This document shows, piece by piece, positions 6,064-7,180 of a stretch of DNA of 7,180 nt (positions are counted from its first letter, which is position 1; the number at the start of each line of letters is the position of its first letter). The stretch covers positions 1 to 7,180 of the forward strand of contig RFKV01000086.1 of NCBI GenBank assembly GCA_003694175.1. The letters run 5' to 3'. The stretch is from Candidatus Dojkabacteria bacterium. Lineage in GTDB: Bacteria; Patescibacteriota; Dojkabacteria; J137. A model generated the notes under the pieces. That model saw only the letters and a list, made by a program, of their open reading frames with translations. It did not search any database and was not told the origin of the DNA. A program made the position numbers and the translations under genes.

Positions 6064-7180
6064 ATGTTAGAAGTGCTTTTAGTTGTTTTAGTTTTTTTCA
6101 TAGCTTCTTTCTTTGTAGTATACCTTCTTAAAAGAGACAAGAAAGACAACCTGAGTTTCGAGTTAATAAATAAACAGCTGATTGAGATGAATCGTTCACA
6201 AAATGAAAAACTTGACAGAGCAATTAAAGAGCTAAATGATGGGCTTAGAAACCAAGACAAAACTTTATACGAGAAAATATACGAATTAAACAGGATCTTA
6301 AACGATCAACTTCAAAAAAACAATTTATCCTTAACAAAACAATTTGAAATAGCGCAAAAGAACTCAAAAGAATCTACAGAAATGGCTGTTAAAACACTTA
6401 GAGAGATAACCGAAAAACTTGTCAAGCTTGAAGAGACAAATAAACAAATTGTTGGTTTTAGTAGTCAACTACAAAGTTTAGAAAATGTTTTGAGAAATAC
6501 AAAACAAAGAGGCGTACTGGGAGAATACTTTCTTGAAAACTTGCTACAAAATGTACTTACACCAAATTCCTACCAGATGCAATACAAATTCAAAAACGGC
6601 GAAATAGTCGACGCAGTAGTTTTTGTAAAGGACAAGTTAGTACCAATAGACTCTAAGTTTTCGTTAGCAAACTATAACAGAATAATCGAAGAAACAGACG
6701 AAAGAAAAAAAGAGGAATTACAAAAAAACTTTAAATTAGAACTAAAAAAAAGAATAGATGAAACTTCAAAGTATATAAGACCAGAAGAAGGAACCACTGA
6801 GTTTGCGTTTATGTTTTTACCAGCCGAAGGTATTTACTATGATTTAATGATAAACAAATTTGGAGCACTAAAAATCGATACTGAAGAAGTAATGAACTAT
6901 GCATTCAATGAAAAAAGAGTAATCATAGTCTCGCCAACTTCTTTTCTTGCTTACCTGCAAACCGTAATGCAAGGATTAAGAGCTCTTCAAATAGAGGAGT
7001 CAGCGAAAGAAATACGGAAAAATGTTGAACTTCTTCAGAAACACTTACTAGCACATGAAGAAAATCTAAAAAAAATGGGAAGAGCACTTGGAACTGCTGT
7101 TAAATCATACGATGAAACAATGAAGGAATTTATCAAAATAGATAAAGATGTACTGAAAATAACAGGCGAAAGTCTACAAA
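6064..7180 (+). CDS. rmuC: RmuC-family protein, predicted membrane-anchored DNA nuclease (3' end outside the window)
   Basis: The reading frame is open from ATG 6064 to the window edge, giving 372 complete codons. Residues 4-22 form a strongly hydrophobic N-terminal helix followed by K23-R24, suggesting an anchor with the body in the cytoplasm. Residues about 28-145 are long, charged and Lys/Glu/Gln-rich, as in the coiled coil of RmuC proteins. The RmuC domain follows: RGVLGE (149-154), VDAVVF with D183, PIDSKF with D196 and K198, TEFAFMFLPAEG (245-256) and VSPTSF (289-294). E154, D183 and D196-x-K198 fit the PD-(D/E)XK arrangement proposed for this family. In E. coli, RmuC limits inversions at short inverted repeats; the biochemical reaction is not well defined. 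Family members are about 400-475 residues, so only a C-terminal tail is probably missing. An in-frame TGA at 6046 bounds the start; no Shine-Dalgarno is visible. Confidence 0.93.
   Translation, partial: MLEVLLVVLVFFIASFFVVYLLKRDKKDNLSFELINKQLIEMNRSQNEKLDRAIKELNDGLRNQDKTLYEKIYELNRILNDQLQKNNLSLTKQFEIAQKNSKESTEMAVKTLREITEKLVKLEETNKQIVGFSSQLQSLENVLRNTKQRGVLGEYFLENLLQNVLTPNSYQMQYKFKNGEIVDAVVFVKDKLVPIDSKFSLANYNRIIEETDERKKEELQKNFKLELKKRIDETSKYIRPEEGTTEFAFMFLPAEGIYYDLMINKFGALKIDTEEVMNYAFNEKRVIIVSPTSFLAYLQTVMQGLRALQIEESAKEIRKNVELLQKHLLAHEENLKKMGRALGTAVKSYDETMKEFIKIDKDVLKITGESLQ

Noticed and set aside
6042..6260. Open frame on the - strand opposite the start of rmuC
   Set aside because: It is a shadow of the rmuC coding region; the + strand frame has clear RmuC motifs and the - strand product has none.

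Overview
The window is AT-rich (roughly one third G+C by eye, not counted) and densely coded. It holds five protein genes, all on the + strand: cysS, a very large UvrD-like helicase-nuclease, a membrane-anchored lysozyme-like protein, an RNase HI-like protein, and rmuC, which runs off the right edge. I see no rRNA, tRNA, CRISPR array, insertion sequence or attachment site. The standard bacterial code fits: glycine is written GGN throughout, no TGA falls inside a conserved domain, and TGA ends the helicase gene. Short genes, tight spacing, a single-chain helicase-nuclease and a small membrane-anchored lysozyme-fold protein suggest a Candidate Phyla Radiation (Patescibacteria) genome. That is an inference from protein style; no ribosomal marker is present to place it.

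Layout. Positions 27-1433 encode cysteinyl-tRNA synthetase with an intact HIGH motif, KMSKS motif and zinc site. Its last seven bases overlap the start of the helicase-nuclease (1427-4510), so the two are probably co-transcribed and may be translationally coupled. After 47 bases comes the lysozyme-like protein (4558-5241). A 194-base gap follows, holding a near-perfect palindrome and a plausible sigma70-type promoter just ahead of the RNase HI-like gene (5436-5861). A 202-base gap contains a perfect 7-bp inverted repeat and a weak promoter candidate. RmuC (6064 to the edge) follows, with its catalytic-type domain essentially complete.

How the genes fit together. Three of the five products act on nucleic acids in ways linked to repair or recombination: the helicase-nuclease (candidate for the RecBCD/AddAB/AdnAB end-processing role), the RNase HI-like protein (RNA of RNA:DNA hybrids) and RmuC (predicted nuclease). 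Two carry PD-(D/E)XK-type motifs and one has the RNase H fold. The gaps suggest at least two or three transcription units, so a joint pathway is only a hypothesis. I do not see convincing evidence for a wholly new system. The items most worth checking are the unusual cysteine layout of the nuclease domain, the cysteine-containing external lysozyme-like domain, the lack of Shine-Dalgarno sequences at all five starts, and the palindromes in the two larger gaps.
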